NCBI GenBank assembly: GCA_004194705.1
Contig: SADC01000855.1
Coordinates: 1 to 64,000, forward strand
Length of the DNA: 64,000 bases
Direction of reading: 5' to 3'
Source of the DNA: Ditylenchus dipsaci
Taxonomy: Eukaryota; Nematoda; Chromadorea; Rhabditida; Anguinidae
The notes below the pieces were generated by a model. That model did no database searches, was not told the DNA's origin, and saw nothing but the letters and a program-made list of their open reading frames with translations. Positions 42,383-55,200 of this stretch are shown here, piece by piece. The translations under genes were made by a program, and so were the position numbers. Position 1 is the stretch's first letter. Each line of letters opens with the position of its first letter.

Positions 42383-44250
42383 ATATAATTTTAATTTAGC
42401 ATCTTGGTAAACTTTTTTTTGAAAAAAGTTCTCTTGTAAACTGTCTAATATCTGCCAGCTCGAATCCTAGTAGAAATATACACATTTTTCTAATTTTTCT
42501 GTAGTAGCATGAGATGTGGAAATAATTCTCTTATTTGAATTTCTTGTTGAATAACACCACCAGCACTATTCTCTGTCCCTAACTTGGCTGGAGTATCAAG
42601 GGAAAGCGGGGACAAAGGCAGAGAAGATGGCAGTGCCCAAGGAACAAGGTCAGTTCACTCCACTGCCCCCCCCTCTTGAATGTGGAGATGGCCGAGAAAG
42701 ATGCATAACCACACTTTGCATTATATTCTGCCCTCCTCTCCCTCCTCATATAAATGGACAATAAAAGAGCCGAGTACTGCTCTACCGGCTACTTGTATGC
42801 CAATTTAAAGGGATGGCAATCAATATATGTGCTGGTGACAATGCATGCATCATCTTTACTCTGTGCTCAAGCTAACTATATATGGGTCATTGTTTTTTTT
42901 TAAGAATGTAATTATTTGTGATGTTTTTTAATATTTATTTGTGTATAGTCAACCCTCGATATAACGCGACCCTCAACGTTCCAGATCTAACCTTAGTAGT
43001 CTTGATCCACCCTCAATGGTCCTGTTCCAGCCCCCATAGTCTTCATCTATACTCAGTGGTCTTCATCCACAGTTGATGTCTTTTAGCACATTTCATTCAG
43101 AACTCGGTGTTTTTTCAGCATTGGTCCCCGCTGTTATTATTGGGCATTAGGCACGGGTGGCCAGCGCATGATTGGACGGACTCAAACATGAGTCTAAGAT
43201 ATGTTTGAGTCCCTCATAACATACCCTGGTCAGCTCAAGCCTAAGCCTAATTAAGAAAACTCAACAAGGGGATCAAGGCGAAAAAACATCGAGTTCTGAT
43301 ATAGAGCCGACTTTAAGGTACTTTTTAATTTTAAAATTGTCAATTTTAAATCCAAAGGTTCTGCGCTAAAGGTTCTGCGCACTTTCGAATTATTCTTGTC
43401 GATTTGGCGCAGGGAAACTAAAAGAGGTTGCATGGTATCTATACTGCAATGGGTGCAATGCCCTCCGTCAAAAAAGAAAATGACTGGCGGGGGTGTAGTG
43501 TAAGTGAACCAAAAGAGGCCAAAAGCCGATTTTTGAGAAAAAAAGTTAGTTCTCTGTGACTACTACTTCTTTTCTTGTCTCTGAGCTGTAGCTGTGAGAG
43601 AAACAATGGAACACTCCATCTTTTTTTGGAACACTCACTTGTTTTTGTTGGCAGTCATCGCACAGCACAAAACATCTACTACTACTTCTCTTTCTCACAC
43701 CAACAATAGCTGGGGACTTCTCACATCTTTTTGTAGACAAGTCAATTTATTTGGTGTGTGTGTCAATGGTTTAAGTCTATGTAAGTTTTGGGTCATTGAC
43801 TTTTGTGAGATTTTGTTGATCATAGAAGTTCTGGTTTACAGATGTGGTCTGTAGCCAGTCGGCTACAGTTTTTTTTGAATTTAATACGTATTTACACATA
43901 GACCTCTTATGTGCCCATTTGTGTCCATTTATACTCATAAAGAAATTCGACGAACTCTAAAATAAAACACTTACATTCTGCACACAGTTGACTCTCGACT
44001 TAACGTGACCCCAAAGTTCGTTCCCAGCATGAGTCCGACACTTTTCGCCTCGAATTATAACACGGAAAATCCTGACTGTAAGACCAGCACAATCAGGTAC
44101 TTGTCGCAATTTTTTAAGTAACAACTAAAATTACTGTAAAGAATTTTGTAAAAAGATTAAATTTTTAAATAAATAGTTCGTGAATTTTCCTTGTGATTTT
44201 AACGCATTTTTATGTAAAAAAATTCTGGTGTTTTCGAGTAACTAAAATTT
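42383..44250. other. No gene; contains MITE copies
   Basis: 43115-43280 is a GCCTTGGTCCC-type hairpin MITE (GGCCAGCGCATGATTGGACGG and inverse). 42948-43010 and 43985-44095 resemble half copies of CAGTCGACTC-type elements. 42560-42780 and 43550-43860 are less repetitive but show no supported exon. Confidence 0.45.
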
Positions 44251-44558
44251 CGGCCAGCGATAGCCTTCGACATTTCAAATTGAAACAACTCAGATTGAGA
44301 CAAAATAAAATTGCGACAATTGAGATTGAGACAACTTAATTTGAGACAATTGAGACTCAATTTGACTGTTGCGGATATATGATATAAAGTTCGGAGTAGC
44401 AAGATTCAGGTAGAATATCGGCAAACAAGCATATTTTAAAATGAATATTTAGTGATCCAGATTCTAAAAGTAATTTTTGACTACTAGGTGACATCGAAAA
44501 AATTACACATTAAAGGGCATACCAGCGCATTGAATTGTCGCAAGCTATCGCTGGCCGT
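44251..44558. mobile_element. GGCCAGCGATAGC TIR element
   Basis: GGCCAGCGATAGC...TTCGACATTTCAAAT at the left and inverse GCAAGCTATCGCTGGCC at the right. Arrays of AATTGAGACAA units follow. Same family as 13699-13871, which has an 8-bp duplication; none was found here. Confidence 0.7.
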
Positions 44559-45712
44559 CCAATTGTCCAGAATCTAGCTTTTTTATTTATCAGATTAAAT
44601 TTTTTTTCCAACCCAATTTTTTTATCGTTATCACACATTGTCACACTCCGTCCCCTATTTTCTTTTCCAACCTCTTTTTGCTAGTAAAATGTGTGTAGCT
44701 GGAAAATTTGTGAATAAATCAATCGATTGCCCCGGACTGCCCCTCTTCCTTTACTGCTGAGGGCCAGAGAATATAGAGGAAAGGTGAGGGGACAGCACTA
44801 GTAGTCAGCCGGTGGTAGTGTTGGGTTAGTCAGCGACAATCAATACTGCCCCCTGCTCCTAGTGGACACTCCACCCACCCAACCCAATTCTTTATTTGCA
44901 TCGGGGGCAAATGTGATTTGTTAGCTGGCTTGGGGCACCACCATTTCGACAACAACAACAATAGTAATAATAATCTTCTCTTTTAGATATGAATAATGTG
45001 CTGTTATTCTGTCTTCTTCTTTTTGGTCAAATTATTGCTTAAGATTGATTGCTTTATTTGAATCTCGTTCACTCGCAAAAACACTTGGCATTTTGTTGAC
45101 TGTGTGAATAAATTGGTTATTTTATTTAAAAAAACTAGGATTAACTCGACCCTTCGGTACAGTACACTACCATCCAACTCGCTATTTTTTCTTGTAAATG
45201 AAAATATTATTGCCGAAAAGACCCGTGGGTAGTCGATATAGCAACAGCCCTTTTCTGAAAAGGCATGACTGATGAATTAGGTTTGTCAAAAAAAAACTTC
45301 GAAAATCAAGCTAGAAAAAGTGCCGGACCGTGGGTGGTAACGAGTTTGAGGGGTGGGTGTCTTTATCACTGACTGTATCAAAAAAAGAAACGACCCAAGA
45401 TAGGATGGCTACCAGACATTTTTAATAAGATTAGAAAATTTCGCATTTTGTATTGGGATGTTAACTCACTTTTTGACGATGCACCCAGCAAATTTTTTCT
45501 GGATTAGTAAATAAACCCATGGCAATTGTTTTAAAAAAATTGCTGGATGCGTAGTAAAAATTGAGTTAATAAACCCAAAGCAAAATATGACATTTTCTAA
45601 TATTATTAGAAAAGGTTGATTGAAATTTCGAGCTAATTTTACTATTTATATGCAACTCCGAACCCACTAACCACTGACCTAAACACACCATTTTTTTGTT
45701 TTATTCCTTATA
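44559..45712. other. Region upstream of Dishevelled
   Basis: 44640-44960 is less repetitive and richer in C/G than its surroundings. It could hold 5' regulatory or non-coding exon sequence, but no motif proves this. 45280-45640 has inverted blocks (CGCATTTTGTATTGGGATGTTAACTCA and inverse), another hairpin repeat. Confidence 0.3.
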
Positions 45713-46157
45713 CAGTCGACTCTCTATATAACATAACTCTACATAACATAATTTTAGGGTCAGAAGCTCGTTCCCACCTAGGGTCCGACAATTTTTTAAC
45801 CTGATTTTTCAGGTCTTTTGCCAGTTCTGTTTTTACAGTCTGGTCCCAAATATCATGAGGATTCCGATTTTGCCGATCGCTTTTTAGAAACCTGTAATAT
45901 TTTGGTCTAAAAAAGCAAAAACCCCATATAACATAACTCGATTTAACAAAAATCCTGTTTTTTCACCAAGTTTTTATTTTTTTAAGAAAATTTTTTCGGA
46001 TTTCTAAAAAATGATTGGCAAGATCGGAATCCTTGCAATATTTGGGACCAGACTGTCGAAACAGAACTGGCAAAAGCTTGAAGTGACCAGTGTGAAAAAG
46101 ATGTAGAATCCGATAACTTGCTCGGTCCTTGAGTTATGTTATATGGAGAGTCGACTG
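45713..46157. mobile_element. pogo/Tc1-like MITE (CAGTCGACTC ends), TA duplication
   Basis: TA|CAGTCGACTCTCTATATAAC at the left and TTATATGGAGAGTCGACTG|TA at the right. The arms extend about 200 bp (GGGTCCGACA..., TCTGGTCCCAAATAT...). It lies 60 bp upstream of the first Dishevelled exon. Relatives are at 47246-47665 and 59086-59227. Confidence 0.85.
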
Positions 46158-46216
46158 TATCTATTTAAAGAGGTTGAACCAGCCGCTTGTGAACTAATTT
46201 ATGCTGTTTAGCAGGC

Positions 46217-49200
46217 ATGGACTCTTCGGAAGCTTCAGCAGAAGCTATCACTTATGCCACGTCTCAGCTTCAGCTTAATAATGGCTCCAGAGAGAAGACG
46301 CCTCAACACCAACAACCAGCCAGACCTCTTCACAGGAGACTAGACGAAGAGCCTACCTCAGCTGAATTGGTGGATGAAATGAGATCAGAAGCTTCCAGCC
46401 ATGGGAGTCAGAGGAGCAAGTCTAAGTCAAGTCAAACAACGAGTACCACCAACGCAGGCGATAGTGCCAGACAGTCAACTAAGGTGAGCTTTATGCATTT
46501 TATGCAACTTTTCAACACGGGAAAGGCCGTGCGTACTAAACTACCGTATTCACTCTATTAACTCTCCACCCTCTAATAACTCCTCAGCCCTCATTTTTTG
46601 ACTAGGATTTCAGAGTTAGGACCATTTTTGATTAATAATTTCAAGATTTTTAGGGTAGAAAAATAGCTCCCCATGAAGAGTTAACAGAGTAAATACGGTA
46701 TGCCTTCTGTGCAAGTTTTTATGCTGAGCACGATGGTTAAAAAAAAATCGGAAAGAGGACGGCTTCTAACATGTAAAACAGCATGTGATAATAGGTGATT
46801 TTCACCCATTCCCAACCACTTGGAATTTGAGAAAAATATGGGTGGTGCTTACTTAAATTCATGTACCACATTGGCGTGTAATATCTCAAAATGCAGGGCG
46901 TGATCAGAGCTATCTATTGCGCAGAAACTTGTATCTGAGTGATTACAATTTCACAGACAATTTTCGATTTTACCTCACAATGCCGATTTTCAGAAATCCG
47001 CAATTTTAACCATAAAATGGTCTTAGAGGTGTCATAGTTGCGTTCAACTACTCAATGTAAAAAATGAAAAAAATTCTATGTGAAATTGTAATCACTCAGA
47101 TGCGCACAAGTTCGTGCGCAATAGATAGCTCTGATCACGCCCTGCATTTTGAGATATTACACGCTAATGTGGTACATAAATTTAAGCAAGCACCACCCAT
47201 ATTTTGCTCAATTCCAGGTGGTTGGGAATAGGTGAAAATCACCTACAGTCGACTCTCGATATAAGATACCCCCCTCAAGTTCGTTCCTACCTTGGTTCCG
47301 ACACTTTTTTTAACCTCATTTCTAAAATGTTTTGCCAAATTTGATTCGTCAGTCTAGTCGGAAATATCGCGAGGATTCAGATTTTGCCGATCGTTTCTGA
47401 AAAAGTTGAAACTTATTTGGGGGTCACGTCATATGAGATACCCTAAATCTTGAAAAGTGGTATCTTATATCGAGAGCCGCGGGGTTTTAATGGCAAAAGT
47501 TTTAGCTTTTTCAGAAACGGTCGGCAAGATCTGAATCCTTGCGATATTTCCGACTAGACTGACGAATCAAATTTGGCAAAACATTTTAGAAATGAGGTTT
47601 AAAAAAGTGTCGGACCCAAGGTGGGAACGAACTTGAGGGGGGTATCTTATATCGAGAGTCGACTGTATTATCAAATGCTGTTTTACATGTTAGAAGCCGT
47701 CCTCTTTCCGAAATTTTTTCCAATCATCGTGCGCAGCGTGAAATTCTGCACAAAACGCATAGTAGTAGTACGCACGTTCTTTCCCGTGTTGAATTTTGAT
47801 TTTTAGCAATTTGGGACTAGGGGTGCCACATAGTTGACTCGATTCCTGCAAATTATTTTGACCTTATTTCTTGTTTTTAATAAAAACTTTTTATACAGTT
47901 TTTTCGAAAATTTTTTACCCTACCATTGAAATCTTAAGATGTTGACTACACACTGGTATAAACAATTCTTAAATGATTTGATAAAAATGTATCTATTTTA
48001 AAGAAAATAGCAGAGTAGAATATTTTCGAACAAAATACTAACATAAATAAAATTTAAAAGGCGCGACTTGAAAGTAAATGTAAAAAGTACCAAACGCCCC
48101 TGTGCCCAAAATGAGAACATGCACATAATTTGTTTGAATGCAGAAAAAACAATTCTGGGCATTTTCTGAGTGAGTAGGTATGAAAATAGCAGCACTTATT
48201 GCACAAAACATTGTAAACTGTGAATCTCTAATAAAAAATTTAACTCACACATTCACACTCCACACATTTTACAGGTCTATTATCACATCGACGACGAGCA
48301 GACTCCTTACTGCACCGAAGTTTCATGTTCCAGCCGATCGAATAACTTTGGGGGACTTTAAGAGGGTGCTCAATAGGTCTAATTTCAAGTACTACTGCAA
48401 AGCCATTGACCAGCAAGTGGAGGGTAGGCCATCTAAGACCACTACTATCTGGTCTGATTACATGTTCTATTTTTGCAGAGAAGTCAAGGCCGAAATTCGC
48501 GACGACAACCAGCTGCTTCACAAGTCTTCTAATGGCCAATTCGAGTTGTTTTGCTGACTGCTGAGGGATCTAGTCATTCTGATGGTACTTCCAGTGCTTT
48601 CTCCAAACCGGCAGTCAGACACAATATGGTAGGCAGGTTTTGTCATGGTTAAATGAGGGTGGGTGAAGTTATAAAACTGTTTTTTTGTCCAGGTGCCCGG
48701 TCCAGCCCCTTCTTCGATGTATGCCATGCAGAATGCCTATCACCATCAAAGAGTCAACAACCACCATAACCAATTTAGCTTCGAACCTGGTTGGTTTTGC
48801 TTCACAAATAATATAAGGGCTCCCAAAAGTATTTTAGAGCCGTATAAAATAACCTTATTCACCACTTTTCGCACCGTGCCGCACCGGAGTTTTTACAAGT
48901 CTGTTTGATTCCTGGTCATCCAGAAGCCATATAAAGAGCGAAAATCATGTTTTCGACATTATATACCAAAAATAATGTCAGCGAGAAAAATTTATTGGCG
49001 AAAACAGAATTTGTAAGATTGCTCCACGATAAAAGTTCAAAAAAACTAAAAAAAAATTCACAAACCCTGTATATCCGAAAAAGAGCTTACTTATCAAAAA
49101 GTCGAATGTTTGGTCAATTTTTTTTTCGAAAAATGGCTTTCCACCACCTAAAAACTTATTTTCTGTATGTTTCATTGCTGAAAGGGCATGAAATTTTGAA

Positions 49201-52200
49201 AAATCCTGTTTTGGCCGAGTACCGGATAAGGAAGTCCAGCCGAATTATCCGCCGCCGAATCTTCAGCCGTCAAATTTTGCCCGCCGAATCGTCTCTCCAC
49301 CATAATTTTCGATAAAAGGGTGTCGTGTGAAATTGTACAAGTTTTGGTTTTTTGGAAAGAAAAATGTTGGGATTCTAAAAAATCATCTGCAGAATCTAAA
49401 TTGCACTAGAGTGTCAGAACAGAAAGGGTGTCGTTAATCGAGCATCGACTGTAAGCCCATCACAAAGGCACTTTTCATTATTTTATAGTGCTTCAGAACT
49501 TTTCTGACGGCCGGGTATTCAGAATGCTTCGCTCTTAGCGCCAAGCGAAAGGAAGAGAAGAAATCCAGCCGCAAAGGCGATCATTGGAGGTAATGCTGCA
49601 AATCGAGAACGAGCTCCAACCTTAAAATCCTGACTCAATCTACCATCACCAAGGTATCTGTCTATTAGTTCTGATCCTTTTGCACCTCCATTGTGGTGTG
49701 AACAAAAAGGCAAGAAAAAGAGTGAGTGTGATTAGCCAATTGATTTATTTACACTCTCTTCTGCCCAGCATGTAAAGAAGCAAAGAAAACAAGAGCAACA
49801 TTTGCTAGCCGTAATTAAGCTAGACCACTCACATTTTCAACATCTTCATCCCTATTAAAACCAACTAACTGGCTGGCCAACCAAAAAACTAATAAAAGTG
49901 ACCATCTCCCATTACATGCATAAATCTAGAAAAAGTTTTCGCCAGCTATTGCGCCACTGTTTCCAAGCCTTGCTATGCTGCTCCACTCTAAAAGCTCCCC
50001 CTCCAGCACTCAAATCTGGTTACAAAGGATGTTTCTCCCGTGCCCACCCTAAAAATTCCCATCACCAACTGGTGGAAGCGGCCACCCAAAGCTCGCCACA
50101 CGGTTCAGAAGTCCAGCCCAGATATGGTCTGAAGCGATTTCGCTGCCTGGACTCTTTGCTGAGCACAGGACAGGGGCCAGATCCAGTGGTTCTTCTTCTG
50201 GAATTGAAGCTGACTCCAAGGATATCTCTAATTATTCACCTTCTGACGGTCATCTGACCAGTGGATCTACATACGGGGCGATTCCACCATTTCTTTTTCT
50301 GGTCTGATGGTATCTTCACCCAGCTCCACCCCTTCTTCATTTTCGGTGGGCAGGGTGGAGAGCAGGATGAGGTTGAGGAGGTGGAAAGACCTAAGGAAAC
50401 AGAAAGTTGGTACTGGCAATAGAGAGGTGAATCTGGCCAGGAGGTTGAATGTGGCAGCTGGAGTGGGCATAAGGTGGAAGGCAGCAAGTATTCTTCTATA
50501 GGCTACTATAATAGGATTGTAGGCTTTTTGAGAAGGACTAGTCATTTGTCGTTGACTAGTGGGTTGAGCTCGGATGCTTCTTATTATTTGATTGGTGATT
50601 GAGTTAGAATTTCGAATATTATTTCAGTCCTAGCCTAAAATCGGGGGCGACTTTTTTCGCCATGATCGCTCTTGTAAAGCGCCTGTGAATAAAAAAAATA
50701 TGACTTAGCAAAAACAGCCGTTAATTTTAAGTCAGATTTTGCCTCGTTGATAACTGTAAGATTTTTCACGTATATTATACGATAAATCACACAGTTGACG
50801 ATGGGGGAAAATCGGACCATGGTTGTCAAAATAGATAAAATTGATAAAATTTTATAAAATTTTATGACGTTATGCATAGCTGGAATTTGATAAAATTCGA
50901 TAAAATTTTTATCGAATTTTCAGTGTTATTCTACCACATTTTGTCACTTGTTAGGCTGATTTTTCGAGCTTAGCACTAGAGTAGTTCACGGTCGGTTAAC
51001 CGACCCGGTCGGTTACCGACCGACCGGGTTTGGCCAAAAAAAACCGACCGAAAAACGGGTACAAAAAACCGGGAAACCGAAAACCGGTACAGCAAAATTT
51101 CGGTAATTTACGACAAAAAAAAAACCGAAAACCGGGTACAAGCCGGTTAACCGACCGAAAAAAAAACTGAAAAACCGTAACCGAAAACCGGTAGCCAAAA
51201 TCCCGGTAACCGAAAAACGGGTAAGGCCCAATTAACGACCGTGAACTACTCTACTTAGCACGTATATAGCCTCCGTTATCTCGTACTAATTGCTTAGACA
51301 AGTCAAAATCGGGTCCGCGACGTTTGACCTCGGCCGTTTGACCACCACGGCTGTATTACTCCCAGAAATTATTTAAAAAACATTGTATCCTTTCTAAAAT
51401 CGTTTAGACTTAGACATGAGTTGTTGAAGCTCGTGACATCCTACCCAAACCCATGAGCTAAACATGGTTTAATAATTACGAAAAAGTTATTTTACCAACC
51501 AAAACCAAAGTACCGAAGGTAGTAAATCCCATTTTCCTGAATGGTAGTATAACTATCAGAAAAATAGTGTAACCGCTATGTAGCTATCGCAAACAACTAA
51601 GTGAAAACAGATAATAGCCGGGGAGCCAAATTTCCGGAGGCCCAAACGTCCTGCTCCTTCAAATTCTTCTCATACAACTTTATTCCAAACAACAGATAAC
51701 ACCAAAATTAACAAAACCACTAAATCACACCCTTCAAAACAAAGATCGTGAATAGATCAATGACGCAATTCTTGTCGGCTGAAGTTGATTTCTGGTGAAA
51801 TTTCCAACGATGCATCTGAGTTCTTTGAACGCCCGCTTACTCGTGCTGATGATGGCTGCCATCCAAAAAGAAACTTGCGAGGACAGAAAGATGGGAAACA
51901 TCTAAAAAGGCATTTATGAAAAATTATTGAAGCAACTGGCATACCGACTCATGCTGTTTCCAAAACACTAAAAGATTAGGGCATGGCGCTGTGAGTGAGT
52001 ACATGTTGAGCTCTGCTTCTAGTGTGCAGGCGGCAAGAAATCAAACAAAACTTCTGGACCGTCAATCATCCTATGTTCGTCTTCCGGAGTGTTAGCTTCA
52101 GTATATATTCGGACGACATTCTTCATCTGGAATAGGCAAATAAAGGCGTGAATATGTTGACATTTTTTACAATGTACTTTTTCAGTATGAGTATTGCACG

Positions 52201-55200
52201 GCATTGGACATCCTTGCAGACAACTCGACCACTAGGCTTACCATCTTCCAGCAGGGCGTCGAATCAGCTCCCGAACTTCTTGCTTTTCCAGACGGATATT
52301 TCATCGTGCTCTTCATCAAACGATTCCTGAACGCAGTGTTACTAAAATGGGATAATAAAACACTCATTTTCTACCTTCGTTCGTCTAGCTCTTTTAGATG
52401 TAGGCGTGACACTCATGCTTGGAATAGCTAAAAGATGTATAATAATGCTATGGATACTGCAAAACAGAGTCAATTTTCGGGCTAAGCGTGAAAAATCGGC
52501 CTAACAGATCACAAAATGTGGTAGAATGACCATCAAAAAAATTCGATAAAAATCGATAAAAAATTCGATAAAAATTTTATCGAATTTTTTATCAGTTTTT
52601 ATTAAATTCAAAAAAAAAAATTCTCGTTTAAATTTTTATCGAATTTTATCTATTTGACAACCATGAATCAGACTCACACGCTAAAGGCACGACCGCACCA
52701 TGGCCTATCGATAAACCAAAGATATATACCAAAAGATAGCCCTAACTGAGCTTGTTACTCACCCACAAGCGAAATTTCCCACCGAGCAATCTAGACCAAG
52801 ATATTCTGTTTCGAAAGTTGCAAAATTAGCATCAAGAATCTGTGTAAAAGTGACAAAGCAATCATGTGATTGTGTGGAGCAGTGGTATAGCTCACGAATA
52901 AGATGGTTTAGACCGTTCGGTGAGAAATTTTGCTTGTGGGTGAGTAACAAGCTCGGTTAGGGCCATCTTTTGGTGTATAACGTTTATCGATAGGCCAAGG
53001 TGCGTTTGTGCCTTTCCCGTGTCAGCACTAATGATTTTTTTTGCTAAGTCAGAAAAAGTGTGTTTAAAGGGCCATCGCCACCTGTTTTGAATTATCCCCC
53101 GTCAATTCAAATTTTTCTGCCTAATCATTCAACTTCTGCACGGATTTTTCAACTTGGTTTCTAACAAAACAAGCCTAGAATTTAATTCTAGGTAAAGTTT
53201 TGTTAGAAACCAAGTAGAAAAATTCATACGTAAATCCAACGATAAAGTAAAAAATTTTAATTGGCGGGGACAACCGTTGTCGGAGACGGCAATGGCCCTT
53301 TAAAAAAGTAGATTAGTTTGGTTGAGACTAAGGTTGGTGTATGGGCAAATTTATTGGAATCATTGGTAATTTACGGGCATACCTTTTTTGCAGCTGATTT
53401 ACTTCTTTGCTATACTATAGAATCCTACCAACAGCACGAGAAACAATATGAGACGGGTCCAGTCCCCTTGAGGAAAAGTAAATTCGCTAGCGGGGGGGGG
53501 GGGTTGTAGGTTGGTCATTCTATAGTATTACCACTTCTTTTTGTAGCTGATTTACTTCTTTTCGCAGCTGATTTGGTTGCAGCTGATTTACTTCTTTTTG
53601 CAGCTGATTCAATTTATGTCCAAGACGAACCATGTTTTGCAATATTTTCCAAGAATTCAAATTTTTTTAGTCAGAAAATAACTTGGATCCCTCAGAATCC
53701 CACTCCGGAATGGCCAGAAGCCCCTGAAAGTTGGTTTTGGGAGTTTAATAAAGGGCGTAAACTTTTTGCGAAAATTCGATTGAGCGGATCAGAATTCCCT
53801 TCCGATTTGCTTAATCACTCAGAATTCCACCCTGAACCACTCAAAACCACCATAAACCTGAAATTCTGAGTGATTAAGCCGATCGAAGGGAATTCTGATA
53901 AGCTTACCTCCTTTAGTAAACCCCCAAAAAACCAACTTTCAGGGGCTTCTGGCCATTCCGCGGTGGGATACTGAGGGATCCAAGTTATTTTCTGACTAAA
54001 AAAATTGAATTCTTGCAAAAATATTAAAAATAAAATAAAAATATGGTTCGTCTTGGACATAAAATTGAATCAGCTGCAAAAAGAAGTAAATCAGCTGCAA
54101 CCCAAATCAGCTGCAAAAAGAAGTAAATCAGCTGCAAAAGAAAGTACGCCCAAAATTTACAGCTGCGAAAGCCCAAATATTAAAGTATCAATCTTTTCAC
54201 AAAAAAAACTCATTTTCGAATGGGTGTAATTTTTTTCCAATAGACCTACTCAGTGCAGACTAGCGATGGTGAATAGGCATATGTCCTGGCGTATATTCGT
54301 GAATTTATTATTAAATGCCCGGCCATATAATTTCGGGCATTTTTCTCCTTGAAATTTGGTAGTCTTGAAATTTGGTGATGTTGTGACTTTTTTTTTGTCT
54401 CGGTGTCTTTTTTCTACAGATTCATATAGAGCACGCGAGAATACTGTAATAAAGTGCTGCCCTTTTTTTGGAAAAAAAAATTGGAGATAGAGCACCCCAA
54501 ATTTCACCGAAAAACGATGATACCCTGGTATCATGGTTCTAGCCTACTTTTAAATCGCCCTCATTTTATATGTTTTTGAAAAAAACCCACTGAAAAAAAT
54601 TAAAAAACCCACGGCTTCTTCTATATAATTTGAATGTTTTTCAAATTTTACTTCTCATGACATGGTATTTTAAATATTAGACAATATTGAAGAACCTTCC
54701 ATTTTTTGGTGATTTAGATGTGTTTATCGATAATATCTGAAGTTTGTTTAATAAAAGTTGATTGTTAGAAAAATTCGGAAAACGCCCGAAAATGCCCGAA
54801 AATTGAAAATGCCCAGGCATTTCATTAACCCTGGTTAAGACGGACTCAAACTTGTTTTCGGAACTACGAAAAGGTTCAAAACCCTAACCTACCCTTGAGC
54901 GCAAGCAGAAAAAACGACAGGTGGCGTCCAAGGCGTATCTTGGACAACATACATGCGCCATAATCTATCTACACTTTAATAAAATGGACCTTCGTGTGGT
55001 CCTTAGGAGTGCCGTTAACTGTAGAAAATGAACCAGGAGTAAAATTTAGTCTCGGAGTATCGCAAAATCGACACTCGACTGTATGAAAAGTGGTGTGCAT
55101 CCACTGAGGATCGAACCAACCAATTTTTTTATAAAAATTTTATAAAACTGATTTTTTTAGCAGAAAATTAGCCTTTTTAATCATAATAAACAATTTTTGA

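Larger units (their letters stand above)
46502..47805. repeat. Long palindrome in Dishevelled intron 1 with two nested MITEs
   Basis: The left arm has AACACGGGAAAGGCCGTGCG, GACGGCTTCTAACATGTAAA and GATAATAGGTGATTTTCACC. The right arm shows their inverses in mirrored order to about 47805. The CCGTATT MITE (46544-46698) and the pogo-like MITE (47246-47665) each interrupt one arm at a TA that is single in the mirrored arm. Confidence 0.85.
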
